From positions 1-13,508 of the forward strand of contig JBDUDA010000053.1 of NCBI GenBank assembly GCA_040003205.1: a stretch of DNA of 13,508 nt. Direction: 5' to 3'. The notes beneath the pieces were generated by a model. That model was not told the DNA's origin. It worked only from the letters and a program-made list of their open reading frames with translations, and made no database searches. Both the position numbers and the translations under genes were made by a program. Source of the stretch: JALYIM01 sp040003205 (GTDB taxonomy: Bacteria > Acidobacteriota > Terriglobia > Terriglobales > Acidobacteriaceae). Of the stretch, positions 7,431 to 13,508 are shown in pieces; positions within the stretch are counted from its first letter, which is position 1; each line of letters begins with the position of its first letter.

Positions 7431-8201
7431 ATGTCTTCCAGCCTCGACGGACGCGTAGCCGTCGTATTCGGCGTTGCCAACAAACGCAGCATCGCGTGGT
7501 CCATCGCGCTGGGACTGCAAAATGCCGGAGCCAAACTGGCGGTCACTTATCAGAACGAACGTCTCGCGCAAGAAGCCAAAGATTTGATTCTCTCGCTTCC
7601 CGGGGCGGAAGCGTTTCAATGCGACGTCTCCCGTGATGAAGAAGTCGAACAACTTTTCGCGACATTGAAGACACGCTATGGGAAGTTGCATGTCCTGGTT
7701 CACAGCGTCGCTTACGCCCCCGCAGATGAACTGAAGAACGACTTCGTACAAACTACCCGCGAAGGTTTCCGCGTCGCCCATGACGTCAGCGTCTATTCGC
7801 TGATCTCACTCTCCCGCGCCGCGGTCCCGTTGATGGAAGACGGCGGCAGCATCATTACCATGAGCTATTACGGAGCGGAAAAAGTTGTCCCGCACTATAA
7901 CGTCATGGGAGTGGCAAAGGCCGCGCTCGAATGCACGGTACGCTACCTGGCCCACGATCTCGGCCGGCGCAAAATCCGGGTTAATGCCATCTCTGCCGGA
8001 CCTATCAAAACCCTTGCCGCGCGCGGGGTTTCGGGTCTCGGCGAGATGATGAAGTCGCATGCGGAACGCGCCCCGCTGCAACGTAATGTGGATGTTAACG
8101 AAGTTGGCTCAACCGGAGTGTTTCTCGCATCGGACGCCAGTTCCGGCATCACGGGTGAGATCATATACGTGGATTGTGGTTACAACATCATGGGATTTTG
8201 A
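7431..8201 (+). CDS. fabI: Enoyl-[acyl-carrier-protein] reductase (NADH), FabI
   Basis: Catalyses the last reduction of each type II fatty-acid elongation round, trans-2-enoyl-ACP to acyl-ACP, in the cytoplasm. The protein is 256 residues, typical for FabI. It shows the FabI-specific atypical SDR nucleotide motif GVANKRSIAWSIA (14-26), the D65-V cofactor contact, HSVAYAP (91-97), and the catalytic pair Y156 and K163 in SYYGAEKVVPHYNVMGVAKAALE-type sequence, with Y146 also present. The C-terminal YVDCGYNIMG is also standard. The residue equivalent to E. coli Gly93 is Ala (A94), as in several FabI proteins; this alone says nothing firm about inhibitor response. It stands between an exporter and the convergent tsaE-nnr genes, so it is probably transcribed alone. 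No downstream terminator hairpin is visible. Confidence 0.96.
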   Translation: MSSSLDGRVAVVFGVANKRSIAWSIALGLQNAGAKLAVTYQNERLAQEAKDLILSLPGAEAFQCDVSRDEEVEQLFATLKTRYGKLHVLVHSVAYAPADELKNDFVQTTREGFRVAHDVSVYSLISLSRAAVPLMEDGGSIITMSYYGAEKVVPHYNVMGVAKAALECTVRYLAHDLGRRKIRVNAISAGPIKTLAARGVSGLGEMMKSHAERAPLQRNVDVNEVGSTGVFLASDASSGITGEIIYVDCGYNIMGF

Positions 8202-8213
8202 CAGACGCAAACA

Positions 8214-8354
8214 TTGAATAGGAAAAAGAAAATAGCGTTCTTGTTTTTCGCGGCGGCGATTCTTTTCTCGGTAGTTCGCGAGTGGAAAGCCCCAGTCGCC
8301 TGCCTGCGTCCTGCACTAGATCGCGCCGCCCTGGCGGAATGGCTGACAGACTAG
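8214..8354 (+). CDS. Possible small membrane peptide gene (46 residues, TTG start)
   Basis: The frame directly after the fabI stop stays open. From a TTG at 8214 it encodes a basic start (MNRKKK), a hydrophobic stretch at residues 7-21 (IAFLFFAAAILFSVV) and a more polar helical tail ending EWLTD, then TAG at 8352-8354. This is the shape of a small single-span membrane protein or signal peptide, and GC at third positions is about 60 percent, like a coding frame. The stop overlaps the tsaE stop from the other strand within CTAG. Against it: TTG start, no visible Shine-Dalgarno, and short length. The function is unknown. It otherwise fills the 149-base gap between convergent genes. Confidence 0.3.
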   Translation: MNRKKKIAFLFFAAAILFSVVREWKAPVACLRPALDRAALAEWLTD

Positions 8355-8782
8355 CCTCCGGTCACTGTAACGCGCCGCGCGTTTTCAGAAATTCGCTCGA
8401 TCGCAATTTCAAAATCCCGCTCGCGCTCGAAGCGGGTAAACTTCTCTCCCCACTCGATCAGCAGAACGCTGTTGTCGGAAAACAAATCATCCAATCCCAA
8501 AGTTTCAAGCTGCCGCGGAGTATCCACCCGGTACAGATCAATGTGGTAAACACTCACAGAAGGCCCGCGGTATTCGTGGATGAGAGTGAAAGTAGGACTG
8601 GTGACATCATCTTCCTGCGCAGCGTCGAATCCCTCAGCAATGCCCTTCACTAAAGTAGTCTTCCCCGCGCCCAAGTCTCCACGCAGCACCACCAACTTAG
8701 GCGGTACAAGCAATTTCCACAACGTACGCCCCAGCGCAACAGTCTCCTCCGCAGAATGCGTAACGTATTCAGTCGTCTTCAT
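8351..8782 (-). CDS. tsaE: tRNA threonylcarbamoyladenosine biosynthesis ATPase TsaE
   Basis: P-loop ATPase that works with TsaB, TsaD and TsaC to make the t6A37 modification of ANN-decoding tRNAs in the cytoplasm. 143 residues, normal for the family. Motifs: Walker A GDLGAGKTT at 35-43, the switch segment VTSPTFTLIHEY at 60-71, the family signature HIDLYR at 80-85, and LLIEWGEKF at 107-115. It lies downstream of nnr on the same strand, a pairing seen in many bacteria (in E. coli as yjeF-tsaE). Here the usual tight junction is replaced by a 98-bp inverted-repeat element that ends 4 bases before the ATG, so the normal Shine-Dalgarno position is occupied by repeat sequence (CCCCACACGATCT before ATG). 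Translation may therefore be weak or leader-dependent. Confidence 0.95.
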   Translation of the reverse strand: MKTTEYVTHSAEETVALGRTLWKLLVPPKLVVLRGDLGAGKTTLVKGIAEGFDAAQEDDVTSPTFTLIHEYRGPSVSVYHIDLYRVDTPRQLETLGLDDLFSDNSVLLIEWGEKFTRFERERDFEIAIERISENARRVTVTGG

Positions 8783-8786
8783 AGAT

Positions 8787-8884
8787 CGTGTGGGGCGGAC
8801 ACTCCTGTCCGCCGCCTTTGACTTATTCTAAGCCCCTAGATTTTCGTCCATCCATCAAGCGGACAAGAGTGTCCGCTCTACACG
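8787..8884. repeat. 98-bp inverted-repeat element between nnr and tsaE (non-autonomous, MITE/REP-like)
   Basis: The arms at 8787-8812 and 8859-8884 are reverse complements at 23 of 26 positions, with a 46-base core between. Each arm also folds on itself: left GCGGACA-CTCC-TGTCCGC and right GCGGACA-AGAG-TGTCCGC, each extendable to 8 bp. The element covers nearly all of the nnr-tsaE gap and runs into nnr: the last codon (GTG, Val538) and the TAG stop at 8880-8878 lie inside the right arm. I recall similar GCGGACA...TGTCCGC intergenic repeats in acidobacterial genomes. Only one element is present here, and no target-site duplication was identified. It could also act as a transcript-stabilising or attenuating structure. 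Confidence 0.75.
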
Positions 8885-10494
8885 CCTATCGATATCGTCA
8901 CAAATCGCTCTTTCGCGGCAGCACGCACGCGCCGAAATGCCTCCGGCAAAAACTGCAATAAATCGGTTGCCACCAGCGAATGTTCTCCCACACTTTCGCG
9001 CGCCACATCGCCAGCCATCCCATGCAAATGGACCGCAGCAATCACCGAATCAAAAATCCGTGTAGGGTTCTGCGCCATAAATCCGGCCACCATCCCAGTA
9101 AGAATGTCGCCAGTGCCTCCGGTAGCCATGCCCGGGTTTCCAGTTGTATTCACCCACACCGCCCCGTCAGGATCAGCAATCAGAGTGCGATGCCCCTTAA
9201 GCACAACGACCACGTTATGCTCCGCGGCGAAATTGCGCGCGACGCTTTCACGATGTTCTTGCACTTCTGTGATCGAGCAACCAATCAATCGCGCCATTTC
9301 TCCCGGATGAGGAGTGATCACCATCGCTCCGATTTTTGGATCTGCTGTTCGCGGTATCTTTAATTCGTTCGTTCGTCCTTCAAAGGCATTGAGTCCATCC
9401 GCATCGAGGACGATCAAAATACTTTCCTTGGATTGTCGGCTCGCGGAAATCAAGCGTACAAGCTCGCGCACAAACTCCGATGTCTCCGGATGCCGTGAGA
9501 TTCCCGGCCCAATCGCCAGCACTGATTTACTTTTCGCGATTTCGCCCGCCTGGCTGAGCGCGGACGACGAGATGCTCCCCGCGCCCGTCTCCGCCAGCTC
9601 TTCCGTCATCAACTCGGGATGAAATCCAGCCACCGTAGCCATCGCCGAACTCGCGGTAGCAACCGTGGACAACCCCGCGCCCGCGCGCAGCGCAGCCATC
9701 CCCGCCATCGCCGCCGCACCCGCCTTGCCCCGCGAACCGCCGACTACGAGGACGTGTCCGAAGTTTCCCTTGTTCGAGTTGGGCTTGCGCGGACCAATAA
9801 GCGGAGCAACATCCCCAGCAGTAATGACGTTCAGATTGAGCGAGGAAACAATCGCGGCGTCAGGCGAGCCAATCGGAGCAACCACAATCGGCCCCGAAGT
9901 GAGATTTCCAAATACATGCGCCGGACGCGGTGCCGTAAAAGTTACAATTGCATCCGCCCGCGCGATCGCACCTGTCTGTTCGCCCCTGGCATCGGCATCG
10001 GCTCCCGACGGAATATCCACCGCGACGACCGGCATGGCGGTGGCATTTATCTTTCTGATCGCTTCCGCATAAAGATTGCTGACCGGAGGACGAAATCCAG
10101 TCCCGAGAATTGCATCCACCAGCACATCGCCGTCAAACACCGCAAGCGCATCAGCTCGATTCAGCGCCTCCGGAGACTTAGCGATCACAACGGCCACGGG
10201 CAACTTGGAATACATCGCAGCAGCATCGCCGTGCAACTCCGAGGGCTCGGCCAGCAGCAACACTCTGACTTCCCTGCCGTCCTCATGCAACTTGCGCGCC
10301 ACTACAAACCCGTCTCCGCCGTTATTTCCTTTGCCACAAATCACAGCGATGGTTTTTGCAGCCGGATAATCCGACCAAATGAAATCCGCAACAGCTGCTC
10401 CCGCATTCTCCATCAGAGTGAGCCACGAGATCCCGAAGCGCTCGCTGGATAAGCGATCAATCTCCCGCATCTCGGCCGCACTTACAATTTTCAT
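8878..10494 (-). CDS. nnr: Bifunctional NAD(P)H-hydrate epimerase / ADP-dependent NAD(P)H-hydrate dehydratase
   Basis: Repairs hydrated NADH and NADPH: the N-terminal domain interconverts R and S epimers and the C-terminal domain dehydrates S-NAD(P)HX with ADP. 538 residues, slightly longer than typical bifunctional proteins (about 500). The NnrE/YjeF_N domain (about 1-215) has GKGNNGGDGFVVAR at 54-67, DAILGTGF at 127-134 and DIPSG at 160-164. The NnrD ribokinase-like domain (about 225-522) has GHVLVVGGSRGKAGAAAMAG from 246, LDADGLNAF at 363-371, TPHPGEMARL at 394-403 and GNPGMATGGTGDILTG at 452-467. The last few residues and the stop codon come from the adjoining repeat, so the C-terminal tail (about 523-538) may differ from relatives. 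It starts 30 bases after the T-tract of the permease-operon terminator, so it probably has its own promoter in that short gap. Confidence 0.95.
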   Translation of the reverse strand: MKIVSAAEMREIDRLSSERFGISWLTLMENAGAAVADFIWSDYPAAKTIAVICGKGNNGGDGFVVARKLHEDGREVRVLLLAEPSELHGDAAAMYSKLPVAVVIAKSPEALNRADALAVFDGDVLVDAILGTGFRPPVSNLYAEAIRKINATAMPVVAVDIPSGADADARGEQTGAIARADAIVTFTAPRPAHVFGNLTSGPIVVAPIGSPDAAIVSSLNLNVITAGDVAPLIGPRKPNSNKGNFGHVLVVGGSRGKAGAAAMAGMAALRAGAGLSTVATASSAMATVAGFHPELMTEELAETGAGSISSSALSQAGEIAKSKSVLAIGPGISRHPETSEFVRELVRLISASRQSKESILIVLDADGLNAFEGRTNELKIPRTADPKIGAMVITPHPGEMARLIGCSITEVQEHRESVARNFAAEHNVVVVLKGHRTLIADPDGAVWVNTTGNPGMATGGTGDILTGMVAGFMAQNPTRIFDSVIAAVHLHGMAGDVARESVGEHSLVATDLLQFLPEAFRRVRAAAKERFVTISIGV

Positions 10495-10523
10495 TCTCGC
10501 AATCCGCTCGACACATTCACTCT

Positions 10524-10553
10524 AAAACAAAAACCCTCCGCATAACGGAGGGT
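10524..10553 (-). terminator. Rho-independent terminator of the permease operon
   Basis: On the minus strand ACCCTCCG (10553-10546) pairs perfectly with CGGAGGGT (10540-10533) around a 5-base loop, followed directly by TTTTGTTTT. It lies 22 bases after the permease stop. An 8-bp GC-rich stem plus T-tract is a textbook intrinsic terminator. There is no T-run in the plus direction. Confidence 0.9.
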
Positions 10554-10575
10554 CGAAAGCCAGCTGCACTAAACT

Positions 10576-12198
10576 TCAATCCGCCATCGCTCTCGGAGTC
10601 TTGTTCTCACCGCCCGCTGCCGCAATTTGCACCTTGCTGTGATGCCGCCCGTAAGTAAAGTAAACGACCATTCCAATCACCAGCCAAATCAGCAGCCGCG
10701 CCCAGTTTACCCATCCCAGCTTGTACATCATGTAGCCATTAAAGATGATCCCAAGAATCGGTACCACCGGAACCCACGGCGTGCGGAACGGCCTCGCCTG
10801 GTCAGGATCTGTGCGTCGCAACATCATCACCGCGATGCATACGATAACGAACGCCAGCAGCGTGCCGATGTTCACCATCTTTCCAATATCGTCAATCGGA
10901 GTCAGACTGCCTACAATGGCAGCCAGCAGTCCTACGAGAATCGTATTTTTCCAGGGAGTGCGCCACTTGGGATGAATAGCGGCAAAAAATTTCTTCGGCA
11001 GCAAACCATCGTTCGCCATGGAATAAAGCACGCGGGTCTGTCCTAACAGCATCACCAGCATCACGCTCGTGAGTCCAGCCAGCGCACCAAGAGTGATGAT
11101 GTGCGAGGCCCCGGTCAATCCTCTGTCGGCGAATGCGCGCGCAATCGGTGCCTCAATATTAATGTCGCGCCACGGAACCATCCCAGTAAGAACCGCCGCC
11201 ACCAAAATGTAGAGCGCAGTGCAGACCACCAGCGAAGCGATGATTCCAATCGGCAGATCCCGCTGAGGATTCTTCGCCTCTTGTGCCGTCGTGGATACAG
11301 CGTCGAATCCGATGTAAGCAAAAAATATGTACGCTGCTCCCGCGCCAATGCCGGAGAAACCGAAGGGAGCAAAGCTGTGCCAGTCCGAACCCCAGTTGCT
11401 GGGGCTCACATAGCGGAACCCGAGTCCGATTACAAACAGCACCACCGCAACCTTTATCACAACGATGGTGGAATTGAAGCGCGCGCTTTCCTTGATTCCA
11501 ATTACGAGGATGGCCGTAATCACCAGCGCGATAATAAACGCGGGCAGATTCACGCCAATTTCCATTCCGAAGATATGCGGCGCATTCAACAAATCGTGTG
11601 CGCGCTGAAGCAACTCGGGACTCTGGGCCGCCATTATTTCCGACAGCTTAGTCAGGAAGCTCTGTGTGCCCGGAACCAGCGATGAATCGGAGGCCAGCGC
11701 CATCTGACGGGCAATGATATTTTCTGCCGCGCGCAGTCCCGTCCAGTGATCGTAGGCCAGCCACAATGGCATTTTTAGATGGAAAATTTCCAGCAGCTCA
11801 ATAAAGTGATTTGACCATCCGGAAGAAACCGTGCTCGCGCCCATTGCGTATTCCAGCGTCAGGTCCCACCCTATGATCCACGCAAAGATTTCACCCAGCG
11901 TCGCGTATGCGTATGTGTAAGCGCTGCCCGCCAGCGGGATCATCGCCGCGAACTCCGCATAACAAAGCGCCGCAAATGCGCACCCCGTTCCGGATAGAAC
12001 GAACGACAGCATCAGCCCCGGACCCGCGTAGTGAGCTCCCAGACCTGATAGCACGAAAATTCCCGCGCCGATCACCGCGCCCACGCCCAGAGCCGTTAAC
12101 TGAAAGGGTCCCAATGTTCGTTTTAGGCTGTGTCCACCGGTTTCGCGCGCTTCTTCGAGCAGCAGGTTGAGCGGCTTGCGGGCCAGCAAATTTGCCAT
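10576..12198 (-). CDS. APC-superfamily amino acid permease, cationic amino acid transporter (CAT) type
   Basis: Inner-membrane amino acid transporter of 540 residues. It carries the APC helix-1 substrate motif GVGAVIGAGIFVLSG at 38-52 and the helix-6 region FFAYIGFDAVSTTAQEAKNP at 292-311 followed by the RDLP element. This is closest to the bacterial CAT/YfnA group, whose members usually have 12-14 helices. The hydrophobic pattern fits that number. Between the third and next helices is a large hydrophilic insert (about 139-217) that most CAT proteins lack or have shorter; it is predicted to face outside. The start is set by AGGAGA nine bases before the ATG. It lies 21 bases behind another permease gene on the same strand, and a strong terminator follows, so the two form an operon. 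The exact substrate is not readable; cationic or broad amino acids are an inference from the family. Confidence 0.9.
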   Translation of the reverse strand: MANLLARKPLNLLLEEARETGGHSLKRTLGPFQLTALGVGAVIGAGIFVLSGLGAHYAGPGLMLSFVLSGTGCAFAALCYAEFAAMIPLAGSAYTYAYATLGEIFAWIIGWDLTLEYAMGASTVSSGWSNHFIELLEIFHLKMPLWLAYDHWTGLRAAENIIARQMALASDSSLVPGTQSFLTKLSEIMAAQSPELLQRAHDLLNAPHIFGMEIGVNLPAFIIALVITAILVIGIKESARFNSTIVVIKVAVVLFVIGLGFRYVSPSNWGSDWHSFAPFGFSGIGAGAAYIFFAYIGFDAVSTTAQEAKNPQRDLPIGIIASLVVCTALYILVAAVLTGMVPWRDINIEAPIARAFADRGLTGASHIITLGALAGLTSVMLVMLLGQTRVLYSMANDGLLPKKFFAAIHPKWRTPWKNTILVGLLAAIVGSLTPIDDIGKMVNIGTLLAFVIVCIAVMMLRRTDPDQARPFRTPWVPVVPILGIIFNGYMMYKLGWVNWARLLIWLVIGMVVYFTYGRHHSKVQIAAAGGENKTPRAMAD

Positions 12199-12207
12199 TA
12201 TTCAGCT

Positions 12208-12213
12208 TCTCCT
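12208..12213 (-). promoter_or_regulatory. Shine-Dalgarno of the downstream permease
   Basis: AGGAGA on the minus strand, nine bases before the ATG at 12198, within the 21-base gap after the upstream permease stop. It supports the chosen start and tight operon linkage. Confidence 0.7.
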
Positions 12214-12219
12214 ATGCCG

Positions 12220-13508
12220 TTAAGAAGTGCGTGCCAGAGCCTCAGAGCGCCGCGACCAAGCAAAATAAACCGGAATTCCCAGCAACACAATAATCAGTCC
12301 CGGCCACGTGAACTGCGGCTTGTAAACCAATAGTACGACATCAATAAATAATGCCATCACAATATAAATCGCGGGCAATACCGGATATCCAATCGCGCGA
12401 TAAGGACGGGGCGCATCCGGACGCTTATAGCGCAGCACGAACAATCCGATAATTGTGAGGATGTAAAACACCAGCACCGCGAAAATAATGTAATCGAGCA
12501 ACTGCCCATAACTTCCCGAGACACACAGCACGCAGGTCCAGACCATCTGCACCATCAGAGAAACAGCCGGCGTCTTGTATGTCGGATGCAGCTTGCCCAC
12601 GCCGCGGAAGAACAACCCATCCTTGGCCATCGCGTAATACACGCGCGCGCCCGCGATGATCATGCCGTTATTGCAACCGAAACTCGAAAGCATGATAGCC
12701 AGGGCCATCAATACTCCGCCGGCTGCGCCGAACATCTGTGTCAGCACAGCCGTCGCTACGCGGTCTTCTGTCGCGTACTTAATCCCGCGCTCGAGGATTG
12801 TCACTCCGTTTTTAATTCCATCCAGCGGAAGCACATTGAGGTAAATAAAGTTGCAACCAATGTAAAGCGCGATCACCACCCCGGTTCCGATGGCGAGCGA
12901 AAGCGGTAAATCACGGCTGGGATTTTTTACTTCCCCCGCAGTGAACGTTACGTTGTTCCAGGCATCGGCGGAAAAAAGCGATCCCACCTGCGCGACCGCC
13001 AAAATTGTCAATGTCCCTACCATTACGATGGGGCCGCCAACGCCCACCTGAACAGCGTGCTGTGCGCCCAGTCCGGCGTTATGCCAGAAGTTTCCGTGGA
13101 AGTTCGCTGCCAGCGCCTGCGCGTTGCGTCCGATGAAAAGTCCCAACAACACCAACCCCAACAACGCCGAAACTTTCGCGAACGTGAAAACGTTTTGAAT
13201 CAATGCCCCGGTCTTTACTCCGAAAATATTGATCACCGAGAGCACAACCACCATTAGGACGGCTACCAGGTTCTGAGTGCTCAATCCCACATCCATGTTT
13301 CCCAGCACCATCGGACCAAGATGAATGGGCGGGATCTTCGCGAAATGAATGATCCAGTTGGAAGACGAAATGGACGGAACAAAAATGCCCAGAAACTTGC
13401 CAAAAGCCACCGCCACTGCGGCTATGGTTCCCGTCTGAATCACCAGGAACAGCGTCCATCCATAGAGGAAGCCCCAGAGCGGTCCCAGCGATTCGCGTAA
13501 ATAAACAT
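12220..13508 (-). CDS. APC-superfamily amino acid permease, 5'-truncated by the window edge
   Basis: Inner-membrane amino acid transporter or exchanger. 428 residues are visible and the frame stays open to the window edge: reading upstream of an internal GTG at 13443 gives VYLRESLGPLWGFLYGWTLF joined to VIQTGTIAAVAVAFGKF, the standard helix 2-3 region of this family. So the GTG is not the start, and roughly the first 50-70 residues lie outside. The helix-6 region (SADAWNNVTFTAGEVKNPSRDLP) and C-terminal pairs of helices resemble the LAT/SteT-like basic amino acid/polyamine antiporter branch. It differs clearly from the CAT-type permease downstream, so the pair is not a recent tandem copy. The stop lies 21 bases from the next gene start, giving a co-transcribed unit. 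The substrate is unknown. Confidence 0.9.
   Translation of the reverse strand, partial: VYLRESLGPLWGFLYGWTLFLVIQTGTIAAVAVAFGKFLGIFVPSISSSNWIIHFAKIPPIHLGPMVLGNMDVGLSTQNLVAVLMVVVLSVINIFGVKTGALIQNVFTFAKVSALLGLVLLGLFIGRNAQALAANFHGNFWHNAGLGAQHAVQVGVGGPIVMVGTLTILAVAQVGSLFSADAWNNVTFTAGEVKNPSRDLPLSLAIGTGVVIALYIGCNFIYLNVLPLDGIKNGVTILERGIKYATEDRVATAVLTQMFGAAGGVLMALAIMLSSFGCNNGMIIAGARVYYAMAKDGLFFRGVGKLHPTYKTPAVSLMVQMVWTCVLCVSGSYGQLLDYIIFAVLVFYILTIIGLFVLRYKRPDAPRPYRAIGYPVLPAIYIVMALFIDVVLLVYKPQFTWPGLIIVLLGIPVYFAWSRRSEALARTS

Noticed and set aside
8325..8370. tRNA-Leu/Ser-like 5' half: TGGCGGAATGGCTGACAGACTAG resembles the tRNA A-box and D-arm.
   Set aside because: The D-stem and anticodon stem do not pair, there is no T-arm (GGTTCnAnTCC) or matching acceptor end downstream, and the right part encodes the conserved tsaE 3' end. 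At most a fragment or chance.
9619..10452. 277-codon plus-strand open frame opposite nnr.
   Set aside because: Arg/Ser/His-rich translation without domain character, antisense to a conserved bifunctional enzyme; a shadow frame.
10576..13508. Recent tandem duplication of the two permease genes.
   Set aside because: The proteins belong to different APC branches (CAT-like and LAT/SteT-like), with different loops and motifs; shared superfamily only.

Overview
The window (13,508 bases, GC-rich) looks like ordinary bacterial chromosome, most likely from an Acidobacteriota member of the Koribacter/Terriglobia type. That placement is inference. It rests on the outer-membrane protein architecture (beta-barrel, Ig-like repeats, OmpA-like end), the NtrC-type regulator placed before its kinase, the long-looped CAT-type amino acid permease, and intergenic repeats of a kind I associate with this phylum. 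I see no phage, transposase, CRISPR array, rRNA or intact tRNA.

Layout. (1) 5-1627, minus: OmpA-like outer-membrane protein. (2) 1628-1925: divergent intergenic region with a 10-bp palindrome, an 8-bp spaced dyad and a 9-codon leader ORF. (3) 1926-5303, plus: two-component pair, a sigma54-activating NtrC-family response regulator followed by its membrane histidine kinase, with a hairpin in the 81-base spacer. (4) 5387-5974, plus: a K/Q-rich, possibly exported hypothetical protein. (5) 6095-7345, plus: MFS exporter, preceded by a probable dispersed repeat. (6) 7431-8201, plus: fabI, enoyl-ACP reductase of fatty-acid synthesis, perhaps followed by a 46-codon membrane peptide gene. (7) 8351-10494, minus: nnr (NAD(P)HX epimerase/dehydratase) then tsaE (tRNA t6A synthesis ATPase). 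A 98-bp inverted-repeat element fills nearly all the space between them. (8) 10576-13508, minus: two APC-superfamily amino acid permeases 21 bases apart, ending in a strong intrinsic terminator; the upstream permease runs off the window.

How they fit together. The kinase and regulator form one signalling unit. Its intact GAFTGA motif means the targets should have sigma54 promoters, but I found none with correct spacing in the non-coding gaps I examined. nnr-tsaE is a known housekeeping pairing. The two permeases form an amino acid uptake operon. The window is mostly conventional and I did not find a convincing new multi-gene system. The most interesting items are the inverted-repeat element that supplies the nnr stop codon and abuts the tsaE start, the small ORF directly after fabI, the structured intergenic region before the two-component pair, and the lineage-type hypothetical gene behind the kinase.
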